64,000 nucleotides of DNA from Imbroritus primus (GTDB lineage Bacteria > Pseudomonadota > Gammaproteobacteria > Burkholderiales > Burkholderiaceae): the NCBI GenBank assembly GCA_000272025.2, contig AKCV02000025.1, forward strand, positions 408,796-472,795. Direction: 5' to 3'. Shown here one piece after another: positions 40,186 to 50,271 of the stretch (positions are counted from its first letter, which is position 1; every line of letters begins with the position of its first letter). The notes under the pieces are model-generated. The model ran no database searches, was not told where the DNA came from, and saw nothing but the letters and a program-made list of their open reading frames with translations. A program made the position numbers and the translations under genes.

Positions 40186-43100
40186 ATGAATGCCCCACTA
40201 GTCATCGATGCTCGCCTTGCGGCCGACGATGCACCCGCCCGGGTGCGCGAAATTCCCTACAACTACACATCGTTCTCCGATCGGGAAATCGTCATCCGCC
40301 TGCTGGGCTCCGAGGCCTGGCAGATGCTCGACGAGCTGCGTACGGAACGCCGTACCGGCCGGTCGGCGCGCATGCTGTACGAGGTGTTGGGCGACATCTG
40401 GGTGGTGCGCCGCAATCCGTACCTGCAGGAAGACCTGCTGGATAACCCGCGCCGCCGCCAGATGCTGGTGGATGCGCTGAATCACCGCCTCAACGAGATC
40501 GAGAAGCGCCGGGTAGCCGATCATGCGCAGCAGCATGACGCGGGCGCCGAGGAGCGCGCGCGCCGGGTCGAGTACCTGGTGCAGCAGGCGCGGCAGGCGG
40601 TGGAAGAATTCAAGCGCGAGTTCAGCGATGCCTATGACCTGCGCAAGCGCACGCTCAAGGTGCTGGGCCGCTATACGGAGAAGGACAACATCAAGTTCGA
40701 TGGGCTGTCGCGCGTCTCGCATGTGACTGATGCCACCGACTGGCGCGTCGAATATCCCTTCGTGGTACTCACGCCGGACACGGAGCGCGAGATCGCCGGA
40801 CTGGTGAAGGGCTGCTTCGAACTGGGCCTGACCATTATCCCGCGCGGAGGCGGTACCGGCTATACCGGCGGCGCGATTCCGCTGACGCCGATGTCGGCCG
40901 TGATCAATACCGAAAAGCTCGAATACCTGGGCCCGGTCGAGCGCATCGACATGCCCGGCGTGGCCGAGCCCGTGCCGACGATCCTGTCGGGTGCAGGTGT
41001 GGTGACGCGCCGCGTGGCCGATGCCGCAGAAAAGGCTGGCCTCGTGTTCGCTGTGGACCCGACCTCGATCGACGCCTCGTGCATCGGCGGCAACGTCGCC
41101 ATGAACGCCGGCGGCAAGAAGGCTGTGCTGTGGGGCACCGCGCTCGACAACCTCGCGTCGTGGCGCATGGTCGATCCCGACGGCAACTGGCTCGACGTGC
41201 AGCGCCTCGACCACAACCTCGGCAAGATCCACGATGCACCGATGGTCCGCTTCTCGCTGACCTGGTCGGATGGCAAGCGCGCGCCCGGCGAAGCCGTGCT
41301 GCGCACCGAGACGCTGGAAATCGAAGGCCGCCGCTTCCGCAAGGAAGGTCTCGGCAAGGACGTGACCGACAAGTTCCTGTCGGGCCTGCCGGGTGTGCAG
41401 AAGGAAGGCTGCGACGGCATCATCACCAGCGCGCGCTGGATCCTGCACCGTATGCCCAAGCAGACGCGCACGGTGTGCCTGGAGTTCTTCGGGCAGGCGC
41501 GCGATGCGATTCCGAGCATCGTCGAGATCAAGGATTACCTCGACGCCGAAACCCGCAAGGGCGGTGCCATCCTGGCCGGCCTGGAGCACCTGGACGAGCG
41601 TTACCTGCGTGCCGTGGGCTACGCCACCAAGAGCAAGCGCAACGCCTTCCCGAAGATGGTGCTGATCGGCGATATCGTCGGCGACGATGAAGACGCCGTG
41701 GCGCGCGCCACCTCGGAAGTGGTGCGCATGGCCAATGGCAAGAGCGGCGAAGGTTTCGTGGCGGTGAGCCCCGAGGCGCGCAAGAAGTTCTGGCTCGACC
41801 GCTCGCGTACCGCAGCCATCGCGCGCCATACCAACGCCTTCAAGATCAACGAAGACGTGGTGATTCCGCTCAACCGCATGGGCGAGTACACCGACGGCAT
41901 CGAGCGCATCAATATCGAGCTGTCGATCAAGAACAAACTGAAGCTGGTGGATGCGCTCGAGGCTTTCTTTGCCAAGGGCGACCTGCCGCTGGGCCGCAGC
42001 GACGACGCCAATGAGATCCCCAGCGCCGAACTGCTGGAAGACCGTGTGCAGCAGGCGCTGGCGCTGGTCCAGGCGGTGCGCGGCCGCTGGCAGTATCTGC
42101 AGGGCCATCTCGATACGCCGCTGGTGCAGGCGCGTGCCGCGCTGGTCGGCCACGGCTTGGGCCTGCTGGGCCAGACCTTCGAGCAGCGCCAGCTGGAGCA
42201 GCCGGAGACCACGCTGTTCCACCTGCTGCAAGACCGCACCATCCGCGTGTCGTGGAAGAACGAGCTGCGCGCCGAGCTGCGCAAGATCTTCAACGGCGGC
42301 GAGTTCAAGCCAATCCTCGATGCGGCGCAGGCGATCCACAAGGACGTGTTGCGCGGCCGCGTGTTCGTGGCGCTGCACATGCACGCCGGCGACGGCAACG
42401 TGCACACCAACATTCCGGTGAACTCGGACGACTACGAGATGCTGCAGGATGCCCACAAGGCGGTGGACCGCATCATGGCGCTGGCACGTTCGCTGGACGG
42501 CGTGATCTCGGGCGAGCATGGCATCGGCATCACCAAGCTGGAATACCTGACCGATCAGGAGATCGGTGATTTCCGCGACTACAAGCAGCGCGTCGATCCG
42601 CACGGCCGCTTCAACAAGGGCAAGCTGCTGCGCGACGGCGGGATCGCCGCTGACCTGCGCAATGCCTATACGCCGTCGTTCGGGCTGATGGGGCACGAGT
42701 CGATCATCATGCAGCAGAGCGACATCGGCGCGATTTCGGACAGCATCAAGGACTGCCTGCGCTGCGGCAAGTGCAAGCCGGTGTGCGCCACGCACGTGCC
42801 GCGCGCCAACTTGCTGTACAGCCCGCGCAACAAGATCCTGGCGACCTCGCTGCTGATCGAGGCCTTCCTGTACGAAGAGCAGACGCGCCGCGGCGTGTCG
42901 ATCAAACACTGGGACGAGTTCTCGGACGTGGCCGGCCACTGCACGGTGTGCCACAAGTGCGTGACGCCGTGCCCGGTGAAAATCGACTTCGGCGATGTCA
43001 CCATGAACATGCGCAACCTGTTGCGCAAGATGGGCCAGCGCAAGTTCAACCCCGGCACGGCGGCGTCGATGTTCTTCCTGAATGCGACCAATCCGCAGAC

Positions 43101-44175
43101 CATCAACTTCACCCGCAAGGTGATGATCGAGTGGGGCTACAAGGCGCAACGTATCGCTCATGACTTCATGAAGAAGCTGGCGAAGAAGCAGACGGCGCAT
43201 CCACCCGCCACGGTCGGCAAGCCGCCGGTCCGCGAGCAGGTGATCCACTTCGTCAACAAGAAGATGCCGGGCAACCTGCCGAAGAAATCGGCTCGCGCGC
43301 TGCTCGACATCGAGGACAACGAGATCGTGCCGATCATCCGCAATCCGCAGACCACCACGGCGGATACGGAGGCGGTGTTCTACTTCCCGGGCTGTGGTTC
43401 GGAGCGCCTCTTCAGCCAGGTAGGGCTCGCCACGCAGGCGATGCTGTGGCACGCCGGCGTGCAGACCGTGATGCCGCCGGGCTACCTGTGCTGCGGCTAT
43501 CCGCAGCGCGGCAGCGGTGACTTCGACAAGGCGGAGAAGATGATCACCGATAACCGGGTGCTCTTCCACCGCGTGGCGACCACGCTGAACTATCTCGACA
43601 TCAAGACCGTGGTGGTGTCGTGCGGCACCTGCTACGACCAGCTCGCCGGGTACCAGTTCGACAAGATCTTCCCTGGCTGCCGCATCATCGACATCCACGA
43701 GTTCCTGCTCGAGAAGGGTTTGAAGCTTGATGGCGTGACGGGCACGCGCTACATGTACCACGACCCGTGCCACACGCCGATGAAGCTGCAGGATCCGCTC
43801 AAGACGGTGAACGCGCTGATGGGAGCGCAGAACGGCAGCGCCGGTGCGATCGAGAAGAACGACCGCTGCTGCGGCGAATCGGGCACGCTCGCGGTGACGC
43901 GTCCCGACGTGTCGACGCAGGTGCGCTTCCGCAAGGAAGAGGAAATGCGCAAGGGCGCGGACAAGCTGCGCGACGCCGATGCATTCAAGGGCGAGGTGAA
44001 GATCCTCACCAGCTGCCCGTCGTGCCTGCAAGGCCTGTCGCGCTACGACGACGATAGCGGCACCACGGCCGACTACATCGTGGTCGAAATGGCACGCCAC
44101 GTGCTGGGCGAGAACTGGCTGGTCGACTTCGTGAACAAGGCCAACAACGGTGGTATTGAACGGGTGCTGGTATGA
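40186..44175 (+). CDS. Giant FAD/Fe-S/CCG-domain oxidoreductase (DUF3683-FAD linked oxidase)
   Basis: 1329 residues, a fusion widespread in betaproteobacteria. Order: DUF3683 region (~15-170); FAD-binding PCMH domain with [18 protein letters not shown] (~220-235); FAD-linked oxidase C-terminal domain with [19 protein letters not shown] and [10 protein letters not shown]; two 4Fe-4S motifs, [11 protein letters not shown] (~859) and [11 protein letters not shown] (~919); two CCG domains with [10 protein letters not shown] (~1102) and CCGESG (~1229). This resembles D-lactate/glycolate dehydrogenases fused to a GlpC/LutA-type heterodisulfide-like module. It probably oxidises a 2-hydroxy acid and passes electrons to the quinone pool. 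The substrate is not determinable. Confidence 0.93.
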   Translation: MNAPLVIDARLAADDAPARVREIPYNYTSFSDREIVIRLLGSEAWQMLDELRTERRTGRSARMLYEVLGDIWVVRRNPYLQEDLLDNPRRRQMLVDALNHRLNEIEKRRVADHAQQHDAGAEERARRVEYLVQQARQAVEEFKREFSDAYDLRKRTLKVLGRYTEKDNIKFDGLSRVSHVTDATDWRVEYPFVVLTPDTEREIAGLVKGCFELGLTIIPRGGGTGYTGGAIPLTPMSAVINTEKLEYLGPVERIDMPGVAEPVPTILSGAGVVTRRVADAAEKAGLVFAVDPTSIDASCIGGNVAMNAGGKKAVLWGTALDNLASWRMVDPDGNWLDVQRLDHNLGKIHDAPMVRFSLTWSDGKRAPGEAVLRTETLEIEGRRFRKEGLGKDVTDKFLSGLPGVQKEGCDGIITSARWILHRMPKQTRTVCLEFFGQARDAIPSIVEIKDYLDAETRKGGAILAGLEHLDERYLRAVGYATKSKRNAFPKMVLIGDIVGDDEDAVARATSEVVRMANGKSGEGFVAVSPEARKKFWLDRSRTAAIARHTNAFKINEDVVIPLNRMGEYTDGIERINIELSIKNKLKLVDALEAFFAKGDLPLGRSDDANEIPSAELLEDRVQQALALVQAVRGRWQYLQGHLDTPLVQARAALVGHGLGLLGQTFEQRQLEQPETTLFHLLQDRTIRVSWKNELRAELRKIFNGGEFKPILDAAQAIHKDVLRGRVFVALHMHAGDGNVHTNIPVNSDDYEMLQDAHKAVDRIMALARSLDGVISGEHGIGITKLEYLTDQEIGDFRDYKQRVDPHGRFNKGKLLRDGGIAADLRNAYTPSFGLMGHESIIMQQSDIGAISDSIKDCLRCGKCKPVCATHVPRANLLYSPRNKILATSLLIEAFLYEEQTRRGVSIKHWDEFSDVAGHCTVCHKCVTPCPVKIDFGDVTMNMRNLLRKMGQRKFNPGTAASMFFLNATNPQTINFTRKVMIEWGYKAQRIAHDFMKKLAKKQTAHPPATVGKPPVREQVIHFVNKKMPGNLPKKSARALLDIEDNEIVPIIRNPQTTTADTEAVFYFPGCGSERLFSQVGLATQAMLWHAGVQTVMPPGYLCCGYPQRGSGDFDKAEKMITDNRVLFHRVATTLNYLDIKTVVVSCGTCYDQLAGYQFDKIFPGCRIIDIHEFLLEKGLKLDGVTGTRYMYHDPCHTPMKLQDPLKTVNALMGAQNGSAGAIEKNDRCCGESGTLAVTRPDVSTQVRFRKEEEMRKGADKLRDADAFKGEVKILTSCPSCLQGLSRYDDDSGTTADYIVVEMARHVLGENWLVDFVNKANNGGIERVLV

Positions 44176-44636
44176 ACGAACCGAAAGTCATCAACGAACC
44201 GACAGTCGTGAAAGGCTGCGAGCTGTGCGAACAGGATGGCGGCGAGGTAATCTGGCGCCATCCGCTGGCGCGCGTGATCCTGGTCGAGGAGGAGCATTTC
44301 CCCGGGTTCTGCCGCGTGGTGTGGAACGACCATGTGGCGGAGATCGGCGACCTCTCCGATGAGGATCGCGACTGGCTGATGCGCGTGGTGGTCACGGTGG
44401 AACGCGCGATCCGCGAGGTGCTGCAGCCGCAGAAGGTGAATATCGCCTCGCTCGGCAACCTGGTGCCGCATATCCACTGGCACGTGATTCCGCGCGATCC
44501 ATGGGACAGCTACTTCCCCGATCCGCCGTGGGGCAAGACCCCGCGCCGCAATGCCGACATCGGCCTGCAGGCGGCGCGCCGGGCCCAGCTGCCGCAGCTC
44601 ACCGCGCTACTGCAGGAGCGGCTGGCCGCGCTCTGA
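44172..44636 (+). CDS. HIT-family nucleotide hydrolase-like protein
   Basis: 154 residues. The histidine triad is HIHWHV (near residue 100), preceded by [32 protein letters not shown] sequence typical of this HIT subgroup. A Cys pair (CELCEQ) near the start may bind zinc. Its ATG overlaps the stop of the oxidoreductase by 4 bases, so the two are translationally coupled. Its substrate, perhaps a nucleoside phosphoramidate or dinucleoside polyphosphate, is not known. Confidence 0.92.
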   Translation: MNEPKVINEPTVVKGCELCEQDGGEVIWRHPLARVILVEEEHFPGFCRVVWNDHVAEIGDLSDEDRDWLMRVVVTVERAIREVLQPQKVNIASLGNLVPHIHWHVIPRDPWDSYFPDPPWGKTPRRNADIGLQAARRAQLPQLTALLQERLAAL

Positions 44637-44709
44637 GTCGAGGATGCCCGGGGGCGCGCCTGGCGCCCCGGTGCTTCCCGATGTTTCCCAATGTGCCCCG
44701 CGCCTGCCT

Positions 44710-45633
44710 TCAGGCTTCCAGATGCGGGCGCATCAGCGTTTCAAACCAATCCACGAAAATGGCCAGTCGCCGCGAGCGTTGGCGCCGATGCGGGTAGACG
44801 ATCGATACCGGCATGGGCGCGGCGCGGTACGCGGGCATGACTTCCACCAGTTGCCCGGCTTCCAGCAGGTGCGCGACATCGTAGCGCGGGATCTGGATCA
44901 GCCCCAGTCCGGCGATGCAGCAGGCAATATAGCTTTCGGCATTGTTGGCAATGACCCGGCTTGGCATGCCGAGTGTGTGCGTTTTGCCGTCAGGGCTGCC
45001 GCTGGCAGTCACGCTATATTCCCAGGGCACTTCGCGCCCGGTTCTGGGCGACGCGTAACCCACTGCCCAGTGCACGTCCGCGAGGTCGCGGGGATGTGCC
45101 GGCTTGCCGTGCGCGCGCAGATAGGCTGGGCTCGCGCAGTTGATCAAGGCGATCTGGCCGAGCGGCCGCACGACCAGGCTGCTCTCGTGCAGCGCGCCGA
45201 TGCGTACCGCACAGTCCACGCCTTCGCCCACGAGATCGATGGCGCGGTCGGTCGACCCGAGCGCCAACTGCAGCCGCGGATGGCGCTGCAGCAGTCCGGG
45301 CAGGGCGGGGGCGATCAGGCGGCGGGCGATGCGGCTGGGGACATCGATGCTGAGCCGACCGGATACCTGGTGCTGGCTGGCCTGGAACAGATGGTCGATG
45401 TCTTCGGCCTCGGCCAGAAACGGCCGCACGCGTGCCAGTAACTGCTCACCATCGGCGGTCAGCCGCACGCGCCGCGTGGTCCGGTGCAGCAGCCGCACGC
45501 CGAGCCGTGTCTCCATCTGCTGGACGGCGGCGGATACTGACGCCCGAGGGACGTCGAGGGCCTGTGCGGCCCGGATGAAGCTGCCCATGTCCGCCACCTG
45601 GGCGAACACGCGGTACTGGTCGAGTCTATCCAT
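44710..45633 (-). CDS. LysR-type transcriptional regulator
   Basis: 307 residues. HTH region: MDRLDQYRVFAQVADMGSFIRAAQALDVPRASVSAAVQQM-type sequence over residues 1-45, with ETRLGVRLLHRTTRRVRLT after it. The effector domain opens SGRLSIDVPSRIARRLIAPALPG. It belongs to the CrgA/AaeR-like group common in betaproteobacteria. It is convergent with the HIT gene and co-oriented with DUF924 and SDR genes upstream; a regulatory link is plausible but unproven. Confidence 0.92.
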   Translation of the reverse strand: MDRLDQYRVFAQVADMGSFIRAAQALDVPRASVSAAVQQMETRLGVRLLHRTTRRVRLTADGEQLLARVRPFLAEAEDIDHLFQASQHQVSGRLSIDVPSRIARRLIAPALPGLLQRHPRLQLALGSTDRAIDLVGEGVDCAVRIGALHESSLVVRPLGQIALINCASPAYLRAHGKPAHPRDLADVHWAVGYASPRTGREVPWEYSVTASGSPDGKTHTLGMPSRVIANNAESYIACCIAGLGLIQIPRYDVAHLLEAGQLVEVMPAYRAAPMPVSIVYPHRRQRSRRLAIFVDWFETLMRPHLEA

Positions 45634-45682
45634 GTGCGGGGCCTGCCTGCCGGACCTGCTGATTGTGTTGAGGCGCTCCTGG

Positions 45683-46270
45683 TCAGCCCGCGAATCCGCC
45701 CTGGTCCAGAAAGGCCTGCTCCTGTGCCGTCATGCTGCGTCCCAGCAGCGCATTGCGATGCGGAAAGCGGCCGAAACGTTTGATAATGGCTGCATGCGCT
45801 TGTGCATGGTCGAGCCATGGACGGCCCAGGCGGCGGTTCAGTGCCACGGACAGCTGCTGGTCGGCCATGTTCTCCGAATGTGCAAACGGCAGGTAGAAGA
45901 ATAGCCGCAATTCCGGCTCGACCTGCAGATCGAATTCCATCTCGATGGCCTGCCCGGCAATCTGCCGGGCCTGTGCGTCGGTGGCATACATGCTGGCGGT
46001 GTGCCGGAAGGCATTGCGCGGAAATTGGTCCAGCAGGATCAACAGCGCGAGCGCGCCTTCTGCCGTATCGGCCCAAGCATCGAGCCTGCCGGCGGCAGCT
46101 GCGCCGTGCATATCCAGATAACGCGCGCGAAACCACAGGTCGAATTGCGGCCGCTGGCTGAACCAGTCGGCGCGGACGGCGTGCCACCAACCCACGACAT
46201 CCGCAGCCGTTTGGTCGCTGGCGGGCGGGCCGGCAACAAGGCCGGCCCGGAAGCGATCGACAACGTGCAT
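45683..46270 (-). CDS. DUF924 family protein
   Basis: 195 residues. The family's signature segments are visible: VVGWWHAVRADWFSQRPQFDLWFRARY-type opening (residues ~24-50), LILLDQFPRNAFRHTASMYATD and FFYLPFAHSENM, followed by RFGRFPHRNALLGR. It is a soluble helical protein, probably related to a tetratricopeptide-like fold; biochemical role unknown. It begins 3 bases after the end of the upstream SDR gene, implying co-transcription. Confidence 0.92.
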   Translation of the reverse strand: MHVVDRFRAGLVAGPPASDQTAADVVGWWHAVRADWFSQRPQFDLWFRARYLDMHGAAAAGRLDAWADTAEGALALLILLDQFPRNAFRHTASMYATDAQARQIAGQAIEMEFDLQVEPELRLFFYLPFAHSENMADQQLSVALNRRLGRPWLDHAQAHAAIIKRFGRFPHRNALLGRSMTAQEQAFLDQGGFAG

Positions 46271-46272
46271 AC

Positions 46273-47046
46273 TCACTTCGTGGTGTAGCCGCCGTTGATC
46301 AGGATCGTCTGGCCGGTGATCCACCAGCCGTCGCTGACCAGATGGCGGATGAAGGGCACCACATCTTCGATATCCGTCAGGCCTGTCTTGCTGAATGGCG
46401 ACAGGGCTGCGGCAGTCTTGTGATAAGCCACGGCATCTGCGCCCTCGGCCGGATAAAAGAACGGCGTATCCATCGGGCCGGGGCCGACGGCGGTCACGGA
46501 GATGCCGCGCGCGCCGAATTCCTTGGCCGCTGCACGCGTGAAGTGTTCCACCGGCGCCTTGGTGCCGGCATACGACGCGTAGAACGGCGTGAACGCACCC
46601 AGCAGCGAAGTCACCAGCGTACAAATCTTGCCGTTGTCGTTCACATGCTTGCCCGCTTCGCGCAGGAAGAAGAACGCCGACTTGGCATTGACCGCGCTCA
46701 TCTCGTCGTATTCGGCTTCGGTAATGTCCACGAACGGTTTCTTGAGCACCTTGCCGACGGTGTTGATGGCAATGTCGGGCCGGCCGACGGCTGCCGTGGC
46801 GTCGGTAAAGAGTTTCTCCATGGCGGCGGCGCTGGTCAGGTCGGCCTGCAGCGCCACGGCCCGGGCGCCGGCCCGCTCAATGGCCGCTACCGTCTTGTCG
46901 GCATCGGCCTGGCTGGCGGCGCTGTTGTAATGGATGACGACGGCCTTGGCGCCCTGTTCGGCCAGGTCGCGTGCGATCAGTCCTCCGAGATTCTTGGCGC
47001 CGCCGGCGATGAGAGCGGTCTTGCCGCGGATGGAATGGTCTGCCAT
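46273..47046 (-). CDS. Short-chain dehydrogenase/reductase
   Basis: 257 residues. Rossmann glycine motif KTALIAGGAKNLGGLIARDL (GGxxNLG), the NTVGK segment in place of the usual NNAG, and the catalytic Tyr-x-x-x-Lys in YASYAGTKAPVEHF with the Ser in LVTSLLG. The C-terminal GQTILINGGYTTK is typical of classical SDRs. The missing first N of NNAG is a small oddity but does not prevent activity. The start MADHSIRG was chosen because it fits the family. Substrate unknown. Confidence 0.9.
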   Translation of the reverse strand: MADHSIRGKTALIAGGAKNLGGLIARDLAEQGAKAVVIHYNSAASQADADKTVAAIERAGARAVALQADLTSAAAMEKLFTDATAAVGRPDIAINTVGKVLKKPFVDITEAEYDEMSAVNAKSAFFFLREAGKHVNDNGKICTLVTSLLGAFTPFYASYAGTKAPVEHFTRAAAKEFGARGISVTAVGPGPMDTPFFYPAEGADAVAYHKTAAALSPFSKTGLTDIEDVVPFIRHLVSDGWWITGQTILINGGYTTK

Positions 47047-47186
47047 GGTGCCTCTCCTGTGCGAGTGTCGATGCCTGAGCATAGGCGGACCGGCCGCATG
47101 GATAAACCGGCTTCTCCTGGATGGATTGTCCGGAATATCGATCCAATCGCAAAAGCCGGACAGGAGTGGTGGTAGATGGTGCGGGC

Positions 47187-47215
47187 AAAAAAAAACCGGG
47201 TCGCAGCCCGGTTTC
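47187..47215 (-). terminator. Rho-independent terminator of the TonB receptor gene
   Basis: AAACCGGG pairs with CCCGGTTT over a 6-base loop; on the minus strand it is followed by a run of nine T. It lies about 20 bases past the receptor's stop. Confidence 0.88.
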
Positions 47216-47236
47216 TTGCCTGTCGATCCAGCCGGA

Positions 47237-49396
47237 TCAGAACTTCCAGTTGGCCGTCAGCATGGCCGAGCGTCCCGGTGCGACGTTGGCGAACAGGCCG
47301 ACGTGCGAGCCGTCGTAGATGGTCTTGTCGGCCAGGTTGTTGACGTTCAGGCGCACATCGAAATGCTTGTTGAAGCGATAGCTGGCCATCGCATCGAAGC
47401 GCCAGTACGACGGCAGCACCAGCGTGTTGGCATCGTTGGCGAAGCGGTTGGACATGTAGAACGCGCCGCCGCCAATGGTAAAGGCTGGCGTGATCTTGTA
47501 CGTGGTCCACAGGCTGAAGCTTTGCTTGGCGACATACTTGAGCTGCTTGCCGGCATTGCCGCCCGCGCCGTCGGCCAGCAGTTTCGGGTTCAGGTAGGTA
47601 TAGCCGCCAAACACGCCCCACTGCGGCGTCACCTGCCCGGAGAAGCCGAGTTCGATGCCGGTGGCGCGGCTCTTGCCAATCAGTTCGATGTCGCCGAGTG
47701 CGTTTTCGGCGCGCTGGTTTTTCTTCTCGGTGCGGAACACGGCGGCAGTCAGCGAGAGCTGTTCGTCGAGCACATCCCACTTGGTACCGAGTTCGATGCT
47801 GCGGTTGCGTTCCGGATCGAGGTTGGCGTTGCCTGCCGACAGGCCACCGCCGGCTGCGCCATCCGCGCCGCCCGACTGGCCGAGCGTTTCGCCCGACGGG
47901 TTGGAGGAGGTGCTGTAGGTCAGGTAGACGCTGCCGTTCGGCGCGGGTTTGTAGACCACGCCGGCCTGGTAGTTGAAGATGGTCGAGTCGTTGGTGAGCG
48001 TACCGTTGGTGACGTTGTAGTCATCGAGGCGCAGGCCGACATTAACATCCCACTTGTCCGACAGGTGCATGGTGTCGGTGGCATAGAGGGCGCGCGTCTT
48101 GGTGCGGTTGGCCAGCGTGTTGCGCGGGCCGAAACTGGTGACGCCGGTGTATGGGCCGTTCGGATCCGGGTTCTGCAGGTCGACGCGTGGAATCGCGCCA
48201 GCGGCCGCCGTGCCGGTCTTGATCTCCTCGCGGCTGAATTCGACGCCGGCGGCAAAGCTATGGCGGATCGTGCCGGTGGTGAAGCTGCCGCTCAGGTCTG
48301 TCTGGTTGATCAGCGAGGTGGTCACCGAGTTGCGGGTGCGGGCATCGCGGTTCACCATGCCGGTCGGCACGTGGATGGTCGGGCGTGTCATCACGTACTG
48401 GTTCAGCGTTGAACCGTAGCGCGTGATGTTGCGCAGTTTCAGGCCCTGGCTGAAGCTGTGCTCGATTTCGACGGTGGCGAGGTCGGCCTCATTCTTGCGG
48501 AAGTCCCGCGTGGTCGAGCCGTAGAAATTCTCGCCGTTCACCACGACCGGCCGGCCGGTGTTGTTGATCGTATCGAATGGATGGCCGAGATCCGGTGTTT
48601 CGTCGGAGCGCAGCGCGTAGTAGCTGAGCGTGGCGCGCGTCGGCCCGTTCAGGCCGAGCGTCAGTGATGGCGCGATGCCCCAGCGTTCGACATCGGGACC
48701 ATTGCGACCGGCGACATCGGCCTTGTGGGCCATGGCGTTCAGGCGGAAGGCGGCGTTCTCGCCGGCCCAGTTGCCATCGACGGTGGTGCGGAAGGCATTG
48801 TCGGTGCCCACGCCGACGGAACCGGCGGCGAAGGTCTCGGCTTTCGGTGTCTTGGTCACCAGGTTGATGGAGCCGCCCGTGGCGCCGCGCCCACTGTAAG
48901 CCGAGCCCGGGCCTTTGACGATTTCCACGGACTCGAGGTTGAATGCCTCATGGGTGAACCGACCCACATCCCGCATGCCGTCGATCATGATGTCGGTACT
49001 GGCTTCATAGCCGCGGATGAACGGCCGGTCACCGACCGGCGTACCACCTTCGCCTGAACCCAATGTGACACCCGGGACGGTGCGCAGGATATCGGTGAGC
49101 GAGGCAGCGCCACGCTCTTCGATGATTTCCTGCGGGATCACCGTGACGGTCTTGGGCGTGTCGAGCAGCGGTGCCGTGAATTTGGGCGAAGAGGCGCGCG
49201 GGGTCTGGTAGGGAGTGTCACCAGGGGCGCGGACTTGCACTTCCGGCAGGGTTGTGGCGGCCTGGCTGCCTGCTGCCTGAGCGGGGGCAGCAGTCTGCGC
49301 GTGGGCGGCGCCGAAGACCAGTGCCGCGGCGGCGGCGAACAGGGTCGGTTGCACTTTGAAGGCCGCGCCCCCGCGCGGCGTGTTTCGACGAGACAT
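47237..49396 (-). CDS. TonB-dependent catecholate-type siderophore receptor
   Basis: 719 residues. Signal peptide ending FGAAHAQ. Plug domain with VTVIPQEIIEERGAASLTDIL, RPFIRGYEASTDIMIDGMRD and VEIVKGPGSAYSGRGATGG. The beta-barrel runs to the C-terminal aromatic AMLTANWKF. The N-terminus passes from the signal peptide straight to the TonB-box-like TLPEVQVRA and plug, so there is no FecA-style STN signalling domain. It resembles the Fiu/FcuA catecholate receptors. It transports a ferric siderophore across the outer membrane; the exact siderophore is unknown. It is last in a FecI-FecR-receptor order with a terminator after it. Confidence 0.92.
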   Translation of the reverse strand: MSRRNTPRGGAAFKVQPTLFAAAAALVFGAAHAQTAAPAQAAGSQAATTLPEVQVRAPGDTPYQTPRASSPKFTAPLLDTPKTVTVIPQEIIEERGAASLTDILRTVPGVTLGSGEGGTPVGDRPFIRGYEASTDIMIDGMRDVGRFTHEAFNLESVEIVKGPGSAYSGRGATGGSINLVTKTPKAETFAAGSVGVGTDNAFRTTVDGNWAGENAAFRLNAMAHKADVAGRNGPDVERWGIAPSLTLGLNGPTRATLSYYALRSDETPDLGHPFDTINNTGRPVVVNGENFYGSTTRDFRKNEADLATVEIEHSFSQGLKLRNITRYGSTLNQYVMTRPTIHVPTGMVNRDARTRNSVTTSLINQTDLSGSFTTGTIRHSFAAGVEFSREEIKTGTAAAGAIPRVDLQNPDPNGPYTGVTSFGPRNTLANRTKTRALYATDTMHLSDKWDVNVGLRLDDYNVTNGTLTNDSTIFNYQAGVVYKPAPNGSVYLTYSTSSNPSGETLGQSGGADGAAGGGLSAGNANLDPERNRSIELGTKWDVLDEQLSLTAAVFRTEKKNQRAENALGDIELIGKSRATGIELGFSGQVTPQWGVFGGYTYLNPKLLADGAGGNAGKQLKYVAKQSFSLWTTYKITPAFTIGGGAFYMSNRFANDANTLVLPSYWRFDAMASYRFNKHFDVRLNVNNLADKTIYDGSHVGLFANVAPGRSAMLTANWKF

Positions 49397-49468
49397 GAGC
49401 TAATCCTTGGTTCTTTTTCGAAAGGGCTTCGGATAGCTTGTGCAATGAGCTCGCGAAAAGTGTTCACC

Positions 49469-50269
49469 TCATGAGAAGTTTTTGACCGGCAGGGGGCTGC
49501 TGGGCCGTTTGGGTTCGGCGGGGCGCGGCCGTGGCTGGGCAACGTGCAACTGTTCGAAGTAGATGGCCTCGCCCTGGTGGAGGATGGCGCGTTCGCCCTG
49601 GCGCGTGGTGACGGTGGCATCTTCGTCGAGCGCCTGCGCGAAACTGCGCTGCGCCTCCTGCCGCACGACCACGCCAGTGCCGCGCACGCGCACCTGGCCT
49701 TCATGGGTTTCCACGACGAAGGGATGCGCGGTGTCGGGTGCGACCGTGGCGATCAGCTCGCCGGCCCGCAGGCGCACGCGCCGCTCATGGCCGTCGAAGA
49801 CGATGTCGGCGGCGGAGCGCGCGCCCAGGGTCACGGTGCTGCCGTCGGGCAGGGCAAAGACGCGTTCCTCTCCAGTGGCGGTATGCAGGTCGGCGGTCAG
49901 TTCGAGCAGCGGGGTGTATTGCTCGGCCAGCCATGCGCTGCACAGCAGGGTGGTGATGGCCAGCAGGCCGGTGCGGCCGCGCCGCCGGGCCGGGGGGCGT
50001 TTTGCTCCGGGCTGCAGCAGGGCGTGATGCGCGGCGCCGGCCTGTGCCTCGTTGCTGCGCAGCGGTTGGAAAGTGTCGTCGAGCCGGCCGGAAACATGGG
50101 CCCAGGCTGTGCGATGTTCGGCGTTTGCCGCGAGCCATTGCTCGAAGTCCGCATGTTCGTCGGCGCTGACGTCGCCCGAGCGCAGCAACACCATCCAGTC
50201 GATGGCTTCCTCCTGGGCACGTTCGGCCGGCGAGGCGGGTGCACCGGCTGCGGCGGACGCGCTGTCCAT
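49469..50269 (-). CDS. FecR-family anti-sigma regulator, C-terminally short
   Basis: 266 residues. The N-terminal cytoplasmic domain is visible (EEAIDWMVLLRSGDVSADEHADFEQWL), then a transmembrane helix (LLAITTLLCSAWLAEQY, about residues 102-118), then the periplasmic FecR domain (LHTATGEERVFALPDGSTVTLGARSAADIVF-type). It ends soon after HQGEAIYFEQLHV with a Pro/Arg tail, about 50-80 residues before a usual FecR. The missing part normally begins with a W..G.L.F segment and docks the receptor's STN domain. No frameshifted remainder fits in the 72 bp before the receptor gene. Co-transcribed with the upstream sigma gene. Confidence 0.85.
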   Translation of the reverse strand: MDSASAAAGAPASPAERAQEEAIDWMVLLRSGDVSADEHADFEQWLAANAEHRTAWAHVSGRLDDTFQPLRSNEAQAGAAHHALLQPGAKRPPARRRGRTGLLAITTLLCSAWLAEQYTPLLELTADLHTATGEERVFALPDGSTVTLGARSAADIVFDGHERRVRLRAGELIATVAPDTAHPFVVETHEGQVRVRGTGVVVRQEAQRSFAQALDEDATVTTRQGERAILHQGEAIYFEQLHVAQPRPRPAEPKRPSSPLPVKNFS

Positions 50270-50271
50270 GT

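Noticed and set aside
40198..44100. Very long open frame (1300 codons) on the minus strand opposite the FAD/Fe-S oxidoreductase
   Set aside because: High-GC codon bias leaves the opposite strand open; its translation is rich in His/Arg/Gln/Leu without any domain, whereas the plus strand shows FAD, Fe-S and CCG motifs.
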